A stretch of 64,000 nt of DNA from Streptantibioticus_C sp963761325. GTDB lineage: Bacteria > Actinomycetota > Actinomycetes > Streptomycetales > Streptomycetaceae. This document shows positions 36,512 through 44,616 of the stretch, piece by piece. Both the position numbers and the translations under genes were made by a program. The DNA lies in the NCBI GenBank assembly GCA_963761325.1, contig CAVXGZ010000008.1, positions 310,001 through 374,000 of the forward strand, written 5' to 3'. The notes under the pieces are model-generated. The model saw only the letters and a program-made list of their open reading frames with translations. It did no database searches and was not told where the DNA came from. The first letter of the stretch is position 1, and each line of letters opens with the position of its first letter.

Positions 36512-37486
36512 ATGCTCAGGAACATCGCCGCCCTGCTCGTCGAGGACATCGCCCCCTTCGAATTCGGCGTCGTCTGCGAGGTGTTCGGCTGCGACAGCCC
36601 GGCCGGCGGCGCCGAGCCGATGCGGCTGCGGGTGTGCGGCGAGCGGCCGGGGGTGCCGGTGCGCTCCGAGGTCGGCGTGCTGCTCACCCCGGAGTACGGG
36701 CTGGAGGCGCTGGAGGACGCCGACCTGGTGGCGGTGCCGGCCGCCTCGATCCGCGAGACGTATCCGCCCGCCGTGCTCGACGCGTTGCGTCGGGCCTCGG
36801 CGCGCGGCGCCACGCTGCTGTCGGTGTGCACCGGCGCGTTCATCCTCGGCGCGGCGGGCCTGCTGGACGGCCGCTCCTGCACCACGCACTGGTCGGAGGC
36901 GGCCGAGCTCGCCCGCCGGTTCCCGGCCGCCCGGGTCGATCCCGACGTGCTCTTCGTCGACGACGGCACCGTCGTGACCAGCGCGGGCACCGCCGCGGGC
37001 ATCGACGCCTGCCTGCACCTGGTCCGCCGGGAACTCGGCGCGGCGCGGGCCAACGCGCTGGCCCGGCGCATGGTGGTGGCGCCCCAACGGGAGGGCGGCC
37101 AGCGGCAGTTCGTCGAGCCGCCGGTCCCGCAGTGCACGGCGGACAGCCTGCAGCAGGTGCTCGGCTGGATGCTCGACACCATCGACACCGAGCACAGCGT
37201 CGCCAGCCTGGCCCGCCGCGCCCGGATGTCCCAGCGCACCTTCGCCCGCCGGTTCACCACCGAGACGGGCACCACGCCGCACCGCTGGCTGACCATGCAG
37301 CGCGTGCTGCACGCCCGGCGGCTGCTGGAGGAGACCCGGCTCGGCGTCGACGAGATCGCCCGCAGCTGCGGCTTCGGCACCGCCGCCCTGCTGCGCCACC
37401 ACTTCCGGCACAGCGTCGGGCTGACGCCGACCGGCTACCGGCGCTCCTTCGCCGCCCACCCGGTCCGGCCGACCGTGGACGCGTGA
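36512..37486 (+). CDS. GlxA-type AraC-family regulator (DJ-1/PfpI domain + HTH)
   Basis: A 324-residue regulator: N-terminal DJ-1/PfpI (class I glutamine amidotransferase-like) domain with the nucleophile-elbow Cys in TLLSVCTGAFILGAAGLLDG and DDGTVVTSAGTAAGIDACLHLV, then two AraC HTH units (SVASLARRARMSQRTFARRF; GVDEIARSCGFGTAALLRHHF). The family senses small molecules or aldehydes and usually activates nearby genes. It diverges from the Usp gene over 86 bases. The start has only a weak purine-rich site. Target not evident. Confidence 0.9.
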   Translation: MLRNIAALLVEDIAPFEFGVVCEVFGCDSPAGGAEPMRLRVCGERPGVPVRSEVGVLLTPEYGLEALEDADLVAVPAASIRETYPPAVLDALRRASARGATLLSVCTGAFILGAAGLLDGRSCTTHWSEAAELARRFPAARVDPDVLFVDDGTVVTSAGTAAGIDACLHLVRRELGAARANALARRMVVAPQREGGQRQFVEPPVPQCTADSLQQVLGWMLDTIDTEHSVASLARRARMSQRTFARRFTTETGTTPHRWLTMQRVLHARRLLEETRLGVDEIARSCGFGTAALLRHHFRHSVGLTPTGYRRSFAAHPVRPTVDA

Positions 37487-37502
37487 CGCGCGGCGGTCCG
37501 GC

Positions 37503-38654
37503 TCACAGCGCGAACCAGCCGTTGCCGCCGTACCAGTGGCCGCCGGCCGCGAGGTGGTCGGCGATCGCCCGCTCCAGGGTGCTGCGGCGCGGCAGCGTGC
37601 CGAACGGCAGGTCGCCGTCGCCGAAGACGAAGCCCACGGTCTCCCGGTCGGCCACCTCCCGCTCGGGGTACCCGGGCCGGAACCGGCGGGCGAACCGGAC
37701 GATGTTGGCCTCGGCCGGCAGGTGGTCGGCGAGCTGCGGGTCGAGCAGCCACGAGTGGCAGACGGCCACCGGGTAGTGCTCCTGGGGGAAGTGCGAGCGG
37801 AAGAACTCCCGGGCGCGGTCGACGGACTCCTGGCAGGCCTCGGGCGTCAACGGGCCGCGGAAGTCCGGCACATGGACCCCGAGCGCGGGCCCGCCCGGTC
37901 CGCTCGGCAGCCCGGCGGCGGCCACCGCGCGGCCCATGGCGCCGCCGAGCCTGGTCCGCTCGAACTGCAGGCGGCCGAGCTGGTAGAGGACCCCGCGGAA
38001 GTGGTTGACCAGCCAGTGCGCGTTCACCACTCCCCCGGTGCCGTGCCGGCGGCGGTGCAGGGCGAGCTGCCGTCCGAGGTCGGCGAGGGTGCGGCGGGAG
38101 ACCTCCGGCGGCACGCCGTGCGCGCGGTGGTAGGCCAGGGTGTGCGGCAGCGCCGCGGCGAACACCAGCGCCGGGAACCAGTGCCCGGCGGGTCCCGTGC
38201 CGGCCGGCAGCGCGGGCAGCGCGGGCCCGAACCGCCGGACCGGTCCCGTCGCGATCCCAGCGGCCTCGTGCGGCGCGTCCCCCTCGTCCGACGCGTCCGC
38301 CTCCTCAGCAGGGTCCGCGGCGGCGACGCCCATGTCGCGCACCAGCACCCGCACGCAGCGGTCGAGCAGCCAGCCGAGCCCGTCGTCGAGCGCGGCGCGG
38401 GCGGCGACGAGCGGGTTGACGTCCTCGTGCGGGACGGCGAGGTCGAGCAGCGTCTCCGCCAACTCGCCCCCGGCGCTCAGCCGTACCTCGGCCGGCGGCA
38501 GGGCCGCGGTCTCCAACTCCCGCACCCAGCAGGCCAGATCCGGGTCGGCCCGAAGGAGCCGGGCCGTCGCGCCGGGCGGCACGGTGTCCTGGCCGGCCGC
38601 GGCCGGCGGGCCGGCGGGTCCCCCGTTTCGGCGGCTCTGCGGCGTCGTCTCCAT
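37503..38654 (-). CDS. GNAT-like acyltransferase domain protein (NAT_N/GNAT_C type)
   Basis: A 383-residue soluble protein resembling the actinobacterial acyltransferase-domain proteins with an N-terminal NAT_N helical domain and a C-terminal GNAT-like fold: HWFPALVFAAALPHTLAYHRAHGVP, GVHVPDFRGPLTPEACQESVDRAREFF, and the C-terminal VAVCHSWLLDPQLADHLPAEANIVRFARRF and FGFGDGDLPFG-type stretch. A Glu/Asp-rich insert lies near residues 115-135. Substrate unknown. ATG 38654 is used; a TTG three codons earlier is possible. Its stop lies 16 bases from the convergent AraC gene stop. Confidence 0.72.
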   Translation of the reverse strand: METTPQSRRNGGPAGPPAAAGQDTVPPGATARLLRADPDLACWVRELETAALPPAEVRLSAGGELAETLLDLAVPHEDVNPLVAARAALDDGLGWLLDRCVRVLVRDMGVAAADPAEEADASDEGDAPHEAAGIATGPVRRFGPALPALPAGTGPAGHWFPALVFAAALPHTLAYHRAHGVPPEVSRRTLADLGRQLALHRRRHGTGGVVNAHWLVNHFRGVLYQLGRLQFERTRLGGAMGRAVAAAGLPSGPGGPALGVHVPDFRGPLTPEACQESVDRAREFFRSHFPQEHYPVAVCHSWLLDPQLADHLPAEANIVRFARRFRPGYPEREVADRETVGFVFGDGDLPFGTLPRRSTLERAIADHLAAGGHWYGGNGWFAL

Positions 38655-38835
38655 CCGGCTCAATCTAGCCCACCGCCCCGGGCGGACCGCGATTCACCCG
38701 ATCGGCCCTCACCTGGGCGGCTCAACGAAGTGGGAGGGGCGGCGCCCGAAGGGGAAAACCTAGCCGAACGATCACTCTGCGGGACGGGAGGCCCGTCCTC
38801 CCCGCTGTCCCGATCCCCCTCACATTGGAGTCCGG

Positions 38836-39378
38836 ATGAAGCGCACCGCTCCGGCGACCTGGGCGTTTGCCGCGCTGGTGTTGGCCACCTCGATCAGCGG
38901 CTGCTCCTCCAACAGCCACAACTCCTCCTCTCCCTCCGTCTCCGCATCCGTGTCCTCCCCGGCCTCGCCGTCGGCCTCCGCCTCGACGGACACCGCGGCG
39001 ACAGCCGTCGTCCAGGCCGTGGTGATGACCAGGAAGGCGGGCAGCCTCGGCACGATCCTGGTCAACGCCAACGGCCGCTCGATGTACCTGTTCGAGGCCG
39101 ACACCTCGTCGAAGTCAACCTGTTACCAGGCCTGCGCCGCGGCCTGGCCGCCGGTGCTGACCTCGGGGAAGCCCAAGGCGGGCAGCGGCGTCCAGAGCAA
39201 ACTGCTGGGCACGACCACCCGCACCGGCGGCGCCACCCAGGTCACCTACAACGGCCACCCGGTCTACCTGTACTCGGGCGACAGCGCGGCGGGTGACACG
39301 CACGGCCAGGGGCTCACCCAGTTCGGAGCCAAGTGGTACGTGCTCAACCCGGACGGCAAGAAGGTCGACAACAGCTGA
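38836..39378 (+). CDS. Lipoprotein with secreted repeats (PF03640 family)
   Basis: A 180-residue lipoprotein: signal peptide with lipobox SGC, a Ser-rich spacer of about 35 residues, then two PF03640 'secreted repeat' units (LGTILVNANGRSMYLFEADT..STCYQACAAAWPPV and VTYNGHPVYLYSGDSAAGDTHGQGL...WYVLNPDG). The two Cys in the first unit probably form a disulfide. The family is widespread in actinobacteria and its biochemical role is unknown; redox or electron-transfer links have been proposed for relatives. GGAG precedes ATG 38836. A strong hairpin follows. Confidence 0.88.
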   Translation: MKRTAPATWAFAALVLATSISGCSSNSHNSSSPSVSASVSSPASPSASASTDTAATAVVQAVVMTRKAGSLGTILVNANGRSMYLFEADTSSKSTCYQACAAAWPPVLTSGKPKAGSGVQSKLLGTTTRTGGATQVTYNGHPVYLYSGDSAAGDTHGQGLTQFGAKWYVLNPDGKKVDNS

Positions 39379-39389
39379 CCGGCCGACGA

Positions 39390-39421
39390 CGGGGAGGCCG
39401 GGCAGCGGCCCGGCCTCCCCG
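39390..39421. terminator. Bidirectional terminator after the PF03640 lipoprotein
   Basis: A perfect 13-bp stem (39390-39402 with 39409-39421) with a 6-base loop separates the convergent stops at 39378 and 39435. Confidence 0.82.
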
Positions 39422-39434
39422 CCCGGTCGCGGGG

Positions 39435-39884
39435 TCAGGCGACCGGTGCGCGCCGGTGCGATCTGCGCCAGGCGTGGCCGATCAGCAGCAGGCTCGCGGC
39501 GACGACGGCGACCGCCTCGGCGACCGCCGAGACCTTCTTGTCCCAGAACCAGAAGGGCTCGTACATGTTGGGGATCGGGCCCAGGTCGCCGACGTCGATG
39601 TAGCGGTAGACCAGCAGCAGGGCCAGGCCGCCGGCGGCGACCAGCCAGGCGAAGGCGTCGGCGATGGGCCGGCGCCAGACCAGCACGAGCAGGGCGGCGA
39701 GCGAGGCCAGGCCCGCCTCGGCGCGGAACAGGTCGCCCTGGCTGACGGTCTGCTTGATCGGGTCGTACTGGGGGGCCAGTTTCGCGTGGATGTACGCGTC
39801 CACCGCCAGTCCGGCCGCGGCGAGCAGCCGCAGGGCTGCGCCCGCCGCCCGGTGCGCGGGCCGTGGCGTGGTGGCTGCCGGCAT
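39435..39884 (-). CDS. Small four-span membrane protein
   Basis: A 149-residue protein with four predicted membrane helices (about residues 14-32, 57-70, 76-94, 118-138) and an extracellular loop with the acidic/aromatic stretch PNMYEPFWFWDKK. No family is recognised with certainty; similar actinobacterial proteins are annotated only as membrane proteins. It lies 33 bases behind the cupredoxin gene on the same strand with AAAGGAA 5 bases before its ATG, so the pair is probably one operon. A role in copper or electron handling is only inferred from that neighbour. Confidence 0.72.
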   Translation of the reverse strand: MPAATTPRPAHRAAGAALRLLAAAGLAVDAYIHAKLAPQYDPIKQTVSQGDLFRAEAGLASLAALLVLVWRRPIADAFAWLVAAGGLALLLVYRYIDVGDLGPIPNMYEPFWFWDKKVSAVAEAVAVVAASLLLIGHAWRRSHRRAPVA

Positions 39885-39917
39885 GAGGATTCCTTTGGTC
39901 GGGACGGACCGCCCGCG

Positions 39918-40358
39918 TCAGCCGACGGCGAGGGTGCCCTTCATGAAGGGGTGGATGGTGCACATGTACGCGTAGGTCCCGGCGTGCTTCGGGGCGGTGA
40001 AGGTGACGATCCTGCCCGGCGCGATGTCGCCGGTGTCGAAGGGCTTGCTACCGGTGGCGGTCACCGTGTGTGCGGTCTGGTCGTCGTTGGTGACGGTGAC
40101 GACCGCGCCGGGCCTGACGGTGAGCGCGGCCGGGTGGAAGGCGAAGTTCTTGATCCGCAGGCGGTCGGTCCCGCCCGCGGTGGCCGAGGGCGACGAGGCG
40201 GAGGGCGAGGCGGAGGCGCCGGAGCCCGAACCGCTGGAGGAGCAGCCGGCCAGCGCCAGCACCGCCGCCGCCGCGCCCGCCGCCGCCAGCCTCCGCCGGG
40301 CGCGTACCGCGCCGCCGGCCCGTCCGTGCCCGGGGCCACGCTGCCCTGTGTCAATCAC
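39918..40358 (-). CDS. Cupredoxin (plastocyanin-like) lipoprotein
   Basis: A 146-residue lipid-anchored blue-copper protein: basic n-region, lipobox LAGC (Cys39), a Ser/Gly/Ala spacer, then a cupredoxin domain with type 1 copper ligands His97 (QTAHTVTA), Cys133, His136 and Met139 (MCTIHPFMKGTL). It would carry electrons or copper at the outer face of the membrane. The GTG start at 40358 follows GGAG by about 8 bases. It precedes the four-span membrane protein gene. Confidence 0.9.
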   Translation of the reverse strand: MIDTGQRGPGHGRAGGAVRARRRLAAAGAAAAVLALAGCSSSGSGSGASASPSASSPSATAGGTDRLRIKNFAFHPAALTVRPGAVVTVTNDDQTAHTVTATGSKPFDTGDIAPGRIVTFTAPKHAGTYAYMCTIHPFMKGTLAVG

Positions 40359-40622
40359 CGATCACGCTCCAGCCGCTCGCGGCGCCAGGTCGCCTAACCG
40401 GATGCATCCCGCGCGGTGGCCGGTAAGGCGCCGCCGGGCCGGGCGAATCGCCCGCTCGTCGCCCGAGGTTCACCCCGACGGCCGCGTCGTCCCGGGCTCC
40501 GGGGGATCCGGAAGAAAGTCGTCCGGAGCCTTGAACACGATTTGCCCGATATGCGTACTGGTAGCTGTTCCTCTTTGGGACGGGAAACGACGAAGAAAAC
40601 AATGCGGAGGAGGGAGGCCACC

Positions 40623-40715
40623 ATGACTGTCTTTGGAGGGCTTGGCAACAAGCATCACCACCGCCGTCGGCACCACCGCCGGTTCCGCTTCCACCGGCGC
40701 CACAACCGCTACTGA
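40623..40715 (+). CDS. His/Arg-rich 30-residue micropeptide
   Basis: A 30-residue ORF of striking composition: nine Arg, seven His and one Lys after a short N-terminus MTVFGGLGNK, with blocks HHHRRRHHRR and HRRHNRY. The ribosome-binding site is exceptionally strong (GGAGGAGGGAGG ending 5 bases before ATG 40623), which argues that it is really translated; an in-frame ATG at 40602 lies before that site. A GC hairpin follows 18 bases after the stop, then an ABC exporter gene. It could be a cationic or metal-binding peptide, a RiPP-like precursor, or a leader peptide whose His/Arg codons set expression downstream. No family recognised; the coding call rests on the Shine-Dalgarno and context. Confidence 0.62.
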   Translation: MTVFGGLGNKHHHRRRHHRRFRFHRRHNRY

Positions 40716-40733
40716 TCACGCGATGTGAGCGGA

Positions 40734-40768
40734 AGAGGGGGCAGCGGCCAAGAGCCGCCGCCCCCTCT
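40734..40768 (+). terminator. Hairpin between the micropeptide and the ABC exporter
   Basis: A 9-bp stem plus one A-C mismatch plus 5 bp (40734-40748 with 40754-40768) closes a 5-base loop. It is placed like a terminator or attenuator: after the micropeptide stop and 35 bases before the exporter start. Confidence 0.65.
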
Positions 40769-40803
40769 CCACACCATGAACGGGTGCCGTAGAGGAGGCC
40801 GTC

Positions 40804-42600
40804 TTGTTCTCCGCCAGGAAGCGTCCGGACAGCACCGCGCTGACCGGCGCCGGCACCGAGGCGGACGACGCCCTGGTGACCCGGGCGCCCGCCGTCTCGC
40901 GGTCCGAGATCCTCCGGCGTTTCTGGCCCTGGGTGCGCCCGGACCGCTACCGGCTGCTGGCCGGCACCTTGCTGCTGGCCCTGGGCGCGGCCGGCGAGGT
41001 GGTCTGCGTCTGGCTGTTCAAGGACCTCATCGACGAGGTCCTGGTCCCCCGGCACTTCGCCGCCTTCTGGCCGCTGGCCGCGCTGATGGCCGCGGTCACC
41101 GTGGCCGCCGCCCTGCTGACCTTCGCGGGCGACTACACCGCCAGCCGGGTCGCCGAACGCTTCATGCTGCGGCTGCGCACCTCGTGCGTGGCCCACCTGC
41201 ACACCCTGCCGCCCGACACGCTGCGCACCCGTTGGCACGGCGACACGGTCGCCCGGCTGACCTCCGACGTGGAGCACATCGAGGAGTTCGTCGCCTCCGG
41301 CGTCATCGAGATCGCCTCGGCGGCGGTCAGCATGGTCTTCTTCACGGCCGCCGCCTTCCTGCTGAGCTGGCAGCTCGCCCTCGCGGTCTTCGCGCTGGCC
41401 CCGGTCTTCTGGCTGTCCGCCCGCTACTTCGGCGACCGGGTGCAGGACCGGTCCCGGGAGGCGCGGCGGCGCTCCGGCCGGGTCACCGCGGTCATCGAGG
41501 AGTCCTTGGCCAACGCCTCACTCGCGCACGCCTACAACCAGCAGCGCCACGAGGTCGCCCGGGTCCGCCGGGAGGGCCGGCGGCTGCTGCGCGCCGAACT
41601 CGCCACCGCCCGGGTCGCCAACCTCTACCCCGGGTTCCTGGACGTCGTCGAGGTGGTCGGCGGCCTCGGGGTCCTGGGGCTGGGTGCCTTCGAACTCGCC
41701 CACGGCGCGCTCACCCTCGGCGGACTGCTCGCCTTCGCCGCCTTCCTCAGCCAGCTCTTCAGCCCGGCCTCCCAACTCGCCTCGATGGCAAGCGTGTTCG
41801 GCGCTGCGAGCGCCGCCGCGGAACGCGTCGTCGAGCTGGCCGGGATGCGCTCCCCGGTCCACGACCAGCCCGGTGCCCGCACCCGGCGGCCGGGCCACGG
41901 CGACCTGCGGTGCGTCGCGGTCGACGCCTCCTATCCCGGCGGCAACGGCCGTCGGGTGCTGCGGAACATCAACTTCCGGGTGGCGCCCGGCGAGGTGCTC
42001 GCCGTCATGGGTCCCAGCGGAGCCGGCAAGTCCACCCTCGCCAAGCTGCTCGTGCGCTTCATGGACCCCGACTGCGGCACGGTGCGGCTGGACGGGACCG
42101 ACCTGCGCGGGCTCACCCTCGCCTCGGTGCGCGACGCGGTCACGCTGCTCCCGCAGACGTCGCAGCTGTTCCGCGCGTCGGTCCGCGACAACATCGCCTA
42201 CGGCCGCCCCGACGCGTCCGACCAGGAGATCGTGCAGGCCGCCAGGGACGCGGACGCGCACGGGTTCATCATGGCGCTGCCGCAGGGGTACGGGACCGTG
42301 CTCGGCCACGAGGGGCTGCAGCTGTCCGGCGGCCAGTCGCGGCGGATCGGCATCGCCCGCGCCTTCCTGCGGGCCACCGCGGTCCTGGTGCTCGACGAGC
42401 CCACCGCCGACCTCGACCGGGAGGCGGGGCTGCGCCTGATCCCGCCGCTGCGCCGCCTGATGGCCGGCCGCACCACCGTGCTGATCACCCACGACCCGGC
42501 GCTGGCCGCGCAGGCCGACGCGGTCTGCACGCTCAACGCCGACGGCAGCCAGCAGCTGTCCGCGCCGGCGGGCCCCGGCGTTAACCGCGATGCGGCCTGA
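40804..42600 (+). CDS. ABC exporter with fused membrane and ATPase domains
   Basis: A 598-residue half-transporter of the MsbA/LmrA/MDR type. A ~30-residue cytoplasmic tail, six predicted spans (first LLAGTLLLALGAAGEVVCVWLF) and an ATPase with Walker A GPSGAGKST, Q-loop LLPQTSQLF, signature LSGGQSRR, Walker B VLVLDEPTADLD and switch His in THDPAL. The D-loop TADLD departs from the usual TSALD. It has no C39 peptidase domain. The start is TTG 40804 behind GAGGAGG (5-base spacing). It likely works as a homodimer exporting a hydrophobic or peptide substrate; the micropeptide upstream is an attractive but unproven cargo or regulator. Confidence 0.92.
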   Translation: MFSARKRPDSTALTGAGTEADDALVTRAPAVSRSEILRRFWPWVRPDRYRLLAGTLLLALGAAGEVVCVWLFKDLIDEVLVPRHFAAFWPLAALMAAVTVAAALLTFAGDYTASRVAERFMLRLRTSCVAHLHTLPPDTLRTRWHGDTVARLTSDVEHIEEFVASGVIEIASAAVSMVFFTAAAFLLSWQLALAVFALAPVFWLSARYFGDRVQDRSREARRRSGRVTAVIEESLANASLAHAYNQQRHEVARVRREGRRLLRAELATARVANLYPGFLDVVEVVGGLGVLGLGAFELAHGALTLGGLLAFAAFLSQLFSPASQLASMASVFGAASAAAERVVELAGMRSPVHDQPGARTRRPGHGDLRCVAVDASYPGGNGRRVLRNINFRVAPGEVLAVMGPSGAGKSTLAKLLVRFMDPDCGTVRLDGTDLRGLTLASVRDAVTLLPQTSQLFRASVRDNIAYGRPDASDQEIVQAARDADAHGFIMALPQGYGTVLGHEGLQLSGGQSRRIGIARAFLRATAVLVLDEPTADLDREAGLRLIPPLRRLMAGRTTVLITHDPALAAQADAVCTLNADGSQQLSAPAGPGVNRDAA

Positions 42601-42627
42601 CGACCCGCGCGGGTACCGTCTGCGGAC

Positions 42628-43143
42628 ATGACCTCTCCCACCCGCAAGCGTCCCGACTTCACCGCCGACGAGCGGACCCAGTTGCTCGGCTGGCTGGAGA
42701 TGCAGCGCGCGATCGTCCGCTGGAAGTGCGAGGGCCTGTCGGAGGCGGACGCCCACCGCGCGGTCCTGCCCTCCTCGCCCCACCTGAGCATGGCGGGCAT
42801 CGTCTCGCACCTGCGCTGGACCGAGCACTGCTGGTTCGAGGTCGTCCTGCTGGGCAGGCCGGCCGTCGGCCCGCAGTTCGACGACGGACCGCAGGACGCG
42901 GACATGCGGGTGGACGACGTCCCGCTGTCCCGGCTGCTGGAGGAGTACACCCGGCAGTGCGCGGTCTCCGACGAGATCATCGCGGCCCGATCGCTCGACG
43001 AGGTGGGCCGGCACCCGGACTTCAAGGTCTCCGCCGCCAACCTGCGCTGGATACTGCTCCACATGATCGAGGAGACCGCGCGGCACGCCGGCCACGCGGA
43101 CGCCGTCCGCGAACTGCTCGACGGCCGCGTCGGCTACTACTGA
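42628..43143 (+). CDS. DinB/DUF664-family protein
   Basis: A 171-residue four-helix-bundle protein of the DinB superfamily (DUF664 branch, common in streptomycetes): QLLGWLEMQRAIVRWKCEGLSE, GIVSHLRWTEHCWFEVVLLG, and the C-terminal NLRWILLHMIEETARHAGHADAVRELLDG. The His of SHLRW, HMIEE and RHAGHAD form the usual triad for a divalent metal. Relatives include mycothiol-dependent transferases; this branch is uncharacterised. It starts 27 bases after the exporter stop, so co-transcription is likely. Confidence 0.9.
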   Translation: MTSPTRKRPDFTADERTQLLGWLEMQRAIVRWKCEGLSEADAHRAVLPSSPHLSMAGIVSHLRWTEHCWFEVVLLGRPAVGPQFDDGPQDADMRVDDVPLSRLLEEYTRQCAVSDEIIAARSLDEVGRHPDFKVSAANLRWILLHMIEETARHAGHADAVRELLDGRVGYY

Positions 43144-43251
43144 CCGGGCCCGGGACAGCGGCCGCCGTCGCCAAGTACCGTGTGGGCAGGCCGTGTTGAC
43201 CGGGCGGCCCGGCGCCGCGGCGCCGCCGTCCGACCACGCGGGAGGGGCGTC

Positions 43252-43782
43252 TTGCGGTACGCCGACGGGCCGAGCACGCGCTGCGAGATCTCTGTGGAGG
43301 CGGACCCCGGCAGGGTCTGGGAACTGGTGGCCGACATCGGCCTGCCGGCCCGGTCGAGCCCGGAACTGCTCGGCGCGCGGTGGCTGGACGGCGCCACCGG
43401 CCCCGCGCTCGGCGCGCGGTTCGCCGGCCGCAACGGGCACCGGGCGCTCGGCGAGTGGCAGACCGTCTCGCACGTGGTGGAACTGGTGGTGCCGCGGGTG
43501 TTCCGGTGGGCCGTGGTGGACCCGGACGACCGGTTCGGCGGTGGCGTCCCGGATCCGCTGAAGCCGCTGGCCACCTGGGCGTTCGAGCTCACCGGCGAGG
43601 CCGCCGGCACCCGGCTCGCGCAGTCGGTGCGGATCGGCCCGGGGCGCTCGGGGCTGAGCCTGGCGATCGACCGCGCGCCGGACCGCGAGGAGGAGTTCGT
43701 GGCGATGCGGCTGGCGGAGCTGCGCGCCAACATCCATGCCACCTTGCTGGGCATCAAGTCCCTCGCGGAAGAGGCCCGTTGA
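43252..43782 (+). CDS. SRPBCC (polyketide cyclase-like) family protein
   Basis: A 176-residue START/SRPBCC fold protein: EISVEADPGRVWELVADIGLPARSSPELLGARWLDG opening, then FAGRNGH...GEWQTVSHVVELVVPRVFRWAV and a C-terminal helix EEFVAMRLAELRANIHATLLGIK. Such proteins bind hydrophobic ligands; the function is unknown. TTG 43252 is chosen because GGAGGGG ends 5 bases before it and the domain starts about 10 residues later; the frame is open back to 43180 but reads as Arg-rich filler. Coupled to the next gene by a 4-base TTGA overlap. Confidence 0.84.
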   Translation: MRYADGPSTRCEISVEADPGRVWELVADIGLPARSSPELLGARWLDGATGPALGARFAGRNGHRALGEWQTVSHVVELVVPRVFRWAVVDPDDRFGGGVPDPLKPLATWAFELTGEAAGTRLAQSVRIGPGRSGLSLAIDRAPDREEEFVAMRLAELRANIHATLLGIKSLAEEAR

Positions 43783-44369
43783 AGGGCGGGACGGGCCTGG
43801 CGGGCGGCGCGGCACGGTTCGCGCTGCCGGTGCTGGCGATGGCGGCCGCCGGCGGCTGCGGCATCTCGCTGACCCCGGTCTCGCTCGGCCCCGGCGATCC
43901 GGCCCACACCGTGCGCTCCACCGCCGACAACGCGTTCCAGTCCACGCTGACCCTCGGCGACGGCCGCCAGGCGCGCTTCCGACTCGCTCCACAGCAAGGC
44001 TTGTTGGAGGGCCTACGGGCGGACGCGACCGCGCCGTGGAGCGCTTGGCGCACGGTGTACCGCACGACGGCCGACCGCTGCCGGGGCCTCGCGATCACCG
44101 CGGACCGCGGCACGGTCGCCGTCGTCGCGCGCTGGGGCCGGCGCTGCTTGGGCGGCGGACCGCCGGCCCGCTCGCTGGCCGCCGTCGCCACCGGGAACCT
44201 GACCCGGTGGGACGTCAGCGTGACCGAGGGCTTCGACGGCTGGACCCGGACCCGGTTCAACGACGACGCCGACGAGGTGGTCTTCTGGCGGCCGTCCGGC
44301 ACCGGCCGCGCCACGCTGGTCTGGCGGCTTGACGACGGCTTCGCCCGCCCGGTGCTGCCCGGGACCTGA
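43779..44369 (+). CDS. Putative lipoprotein of unknown function
   Basis: A 196-residue protein beginning with TTG 43779 inside the stop of the SRPBCC gene (TTGA). Residues ~1-27 look like a lipoprotein signal (hydrophobic FALPVLAMAAAGGC with Cys at the lipobox position), followed by a beta-rich domain (TRWDVSVTEGFDGWTRTRFNDDADEVVFWRPSGTGRATLVW). I recognise no family. Coupling to the SRPBCC protein suggests joint action, perhaps one inside and one outside the cell. Confidence 0.6.
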   Translation: MKGGTGLAGGAARFALPVLAMAAAGGCGISLTPVSLGPGDPAHTVRSTADNAFQSTLTLGDGRQARFRLAPQQGLLEGLRADATAPWSAWRTVYRTTADRCRGLAITADRGTVAVVARWGRRCLGGGPPARSLAAVATGNLTRWDVSVTEGFDGWTRTRFNDDADEVVFWRPSGTGRATLVWRLDDGFARPVLPGT

Positions 44370-44494
44370 CCTCGAGGAACGTCTCGCCGAGGCGGCGCGA
44401 ACGCTCGCGGCCCGGCCGCCCGGCGTCCCGGCGACGAGCGGGCCGCCCCGGGCGCAGGACCCGGATCGGCGCGGCGATCGTCTCGTCGGTCCCG

Positions 44495-44523
44495 CCGGCG
44501 CCGCCACGTGACGGCGGCGCCGG
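44495..44523. terminator. Terminator in the 247-base gap before the glucarate locus
   Basis: A perfect 11-bp stem (44495-44505 with 44513-44523) with a 7-base loop lies between convergent stops at 44369 and 44617. I see no gene in the rest of that gap. Confidence 0.72.
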
Positions 44524-44616
44524 GTGGACGGCGGCGGGCGTGCCGCCGGGCGGCCGGGCCTCCCGGGGTCCCGGTGCGGCCGAACGCGCGGGCGGGCGGC
44601 CGTTGGTGACGGTGCG

